From assembly GCF_030867095.1 (NCBI RefSeq), contig NC_081832.1, forward strand, positions 35,969,756-36,033,755: a stretch of 64,000 nucleotides of DNA, given 5' to 3'. Shown here one piece after another: positions 63,128 through 64,000 of this stretch. Each line of letters opens with the position of its first letter. Positions within the stretch are counted from its first letter, which is position 1. A model generated the notes under the pieces. That model saw only the letters and a list, made by a program, of their open reading frames with translations. It was not told the origin of the DNA and did no database searches. Position numbers and translations under genes: made by a program. Origin of the DNA: Alligator mississippiensis (lineage: Eukaryota; Chordata; Crocodylia; Alligatoridae).

Positions 63128-64000
63128 GTCACGGCAGGGTCCTCTCGGAGGGCCGTGATCTCCTTGAGGTCCCTCGCTCTGTGTCAAGGCCGGCCCAAGG
63201 CACCCTCTAATTCTCGCCCGCCATATCTTGTTGGAAATATAAGGTTGGGAGGCTGCCTATGACTCCCTGGGCATGGCTACTTGGGACCTCTGTCCCCGTG
63301 TGTTCCGGGACCCCTGGGGTCTCCCGATACGGTGGGTGTTCCTCGGACACCCTAGCCTTATGGGCTATGCGTGGCTCCTACCAGCCCCTAATACCACGCC
63401 CCAAGCCTCGCAGATGTAATAGACGTTGGTATGTCTGCACGCCCGCTCCCCGGGCCTCCTCTATGATCTAGCCCACTCTGGGCTTTCTCTAGTACCCAGC
63501 CTCTCACTGGGACTCTCGTCTGGCCCACTCTGGGCCTCCCCTGATGGTGTGGTCCCGCTCAGGGACTCCCTAGCGGGCCCCGGCCCTTCCCTGGCCAACC
63601 GCACGGATACCCTCTGTGACCCCGGCTCACCGCGCTGCTACTTCCTGTCTTCTCAGGGGCAACCGCAGCACCCTGCCTTGGTCTGAGGGGTGTTGCCGCA
63701 CTAGCCTGCGGCCGGGCTCGCTATGCCCCTCTCGGGCTCCTCAATATCGCCCCACTCTAGAGCATGCCCATCTCTAGGGCTGCTCAGTATCGCCCCTCTC
63801 TAGGGCTGCTCAGTATGGCGCTCCCCCTCTTTGGGGCTCGCCGTGCCCCCACAGGGCTTCTCAATAATACAATGTGGCGCTCCCCGTGCCCACCCTGGGC
63901 TTCTCAATGAAATCGCCCCTCGCTCTGGGACTGGGGTCTATGCACCCCGCAAGTGATCCAGGGTCTATGTCCCCCGCCGGCAACCTACTGGTTGCGCCCG
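63128..64000 (+). mobile_element. CpG-rich block, possibly the 5' LTR or leader of an LTR retroelement (runs off window)
   Basis: Begins TGTCACGGCAGGGTCCTCTC, a TG start typical of LTRs and of some vertebrate Ty3/Gypsy elements. CpG density is far above the rest of the window. Inside, a GGGCTnCTCAATATCGCCCC-like unit repeats five or six times (63730-63920) and CCCACTCTGGGCCTCC recurs near 63470 and 63520. A TATA-like AATATAAGG lies near 63235. No second LTR, primer-binding site or gag frame is visible. A CpG-rich satellite or a host CpG island are alternatives. Confidence 0.35.

Overview
This is a vertebrate nuclear window, most likely from a sauropsid and probably a crocodilian (alligator or crocodile type). 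The evidence is the mix of mobile elements: at least seven CR1 LINE copies, several with the CR1 3' end of short TATGA or TCTATGAAA repeats; older L2/L3-like CR1-clade LINEs; a Tx1-clade LINE; a degraded L1; hAT and Harbinger DNA transposons; and long microsatellites. A turtle is not excluded. There are no prokaryotic features, no operons and no CRISPR. Nearly all long open frames are LINE-encoded or shadows of low-complexity DNA.

Layout. 1-6230: a LINE scrap, a 2.8 kb CR1 (894-3675), an inverted repeat pair around it, and a tRNA-like SINE head near 5741. 6350-8500: a G-rich minisatellite repeat with an AT-rich terminus, which recurs inverted at 40690-42150 and in part at 26684-26960. 8512-14545: an old L2/L3-like LINE split by two non-autonomous hAT elements with exact 8-bp target-site duplications (9295-10666 and 12689-14391), the second a foldback. 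14656-17700: a CR1 3' end, a duplicated block around a minisatellite, a degenerate unrecognised open frame on the minus strand (16437-16757), poly-C and (GT)n. 17790-23850: a Tx1-clade LINE split by a minus-strand CR1 (19609-22110) that keeps an open ORF1 with an SGNH-esterase domain. 23853-28421: two more CR1 copies, a repeat, and a 234-bp hAT MITE with a perfect TSD. 28430-35830: AT-rich repeats, a decayed Myb/SANT-like gene of the Harbinger type (30304-31366, minus), and dispersed duplications. 35965-42160: a CR1, a second foldback hAT with (CA)n, and a minus-strand L2/L3-like LINE. 42805-45385: MITEs and repeats. 45400-51100: the stretch with fewest repeats, and the only place where a host gene is plausible: two minus-strand candidate exons (50758-50951 and 47630-47846) and a possible 2.1 kb 3' UTR with AATAAA near 45550. 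51862-56968: a CR1 and more MITEs. 57315-58160: a Harbinger transposase pseudogene (minus). 59345-62880: a degraded L1 with a GC-rich insertion. 63128-64000: a CpG-rich sequence that could be the start of an LTR retroelement running off the window.

How the parts work together. The window is a stratigraphy of insertions rather than a pathway. Nesting gives relative ages: L2/L3-like LINE, then hAT, then CR1 inside hAT; and Tx1, then CR1. The hAT and MITE copies have no transposase here, so they must have been mobilised in trans. Harbinger needs both a transposase and a Myb/SANT partner, and remnants of both proteins are present about 27 kb apart. All protein identities come from reading motifs by eye. 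None was checked by database search.
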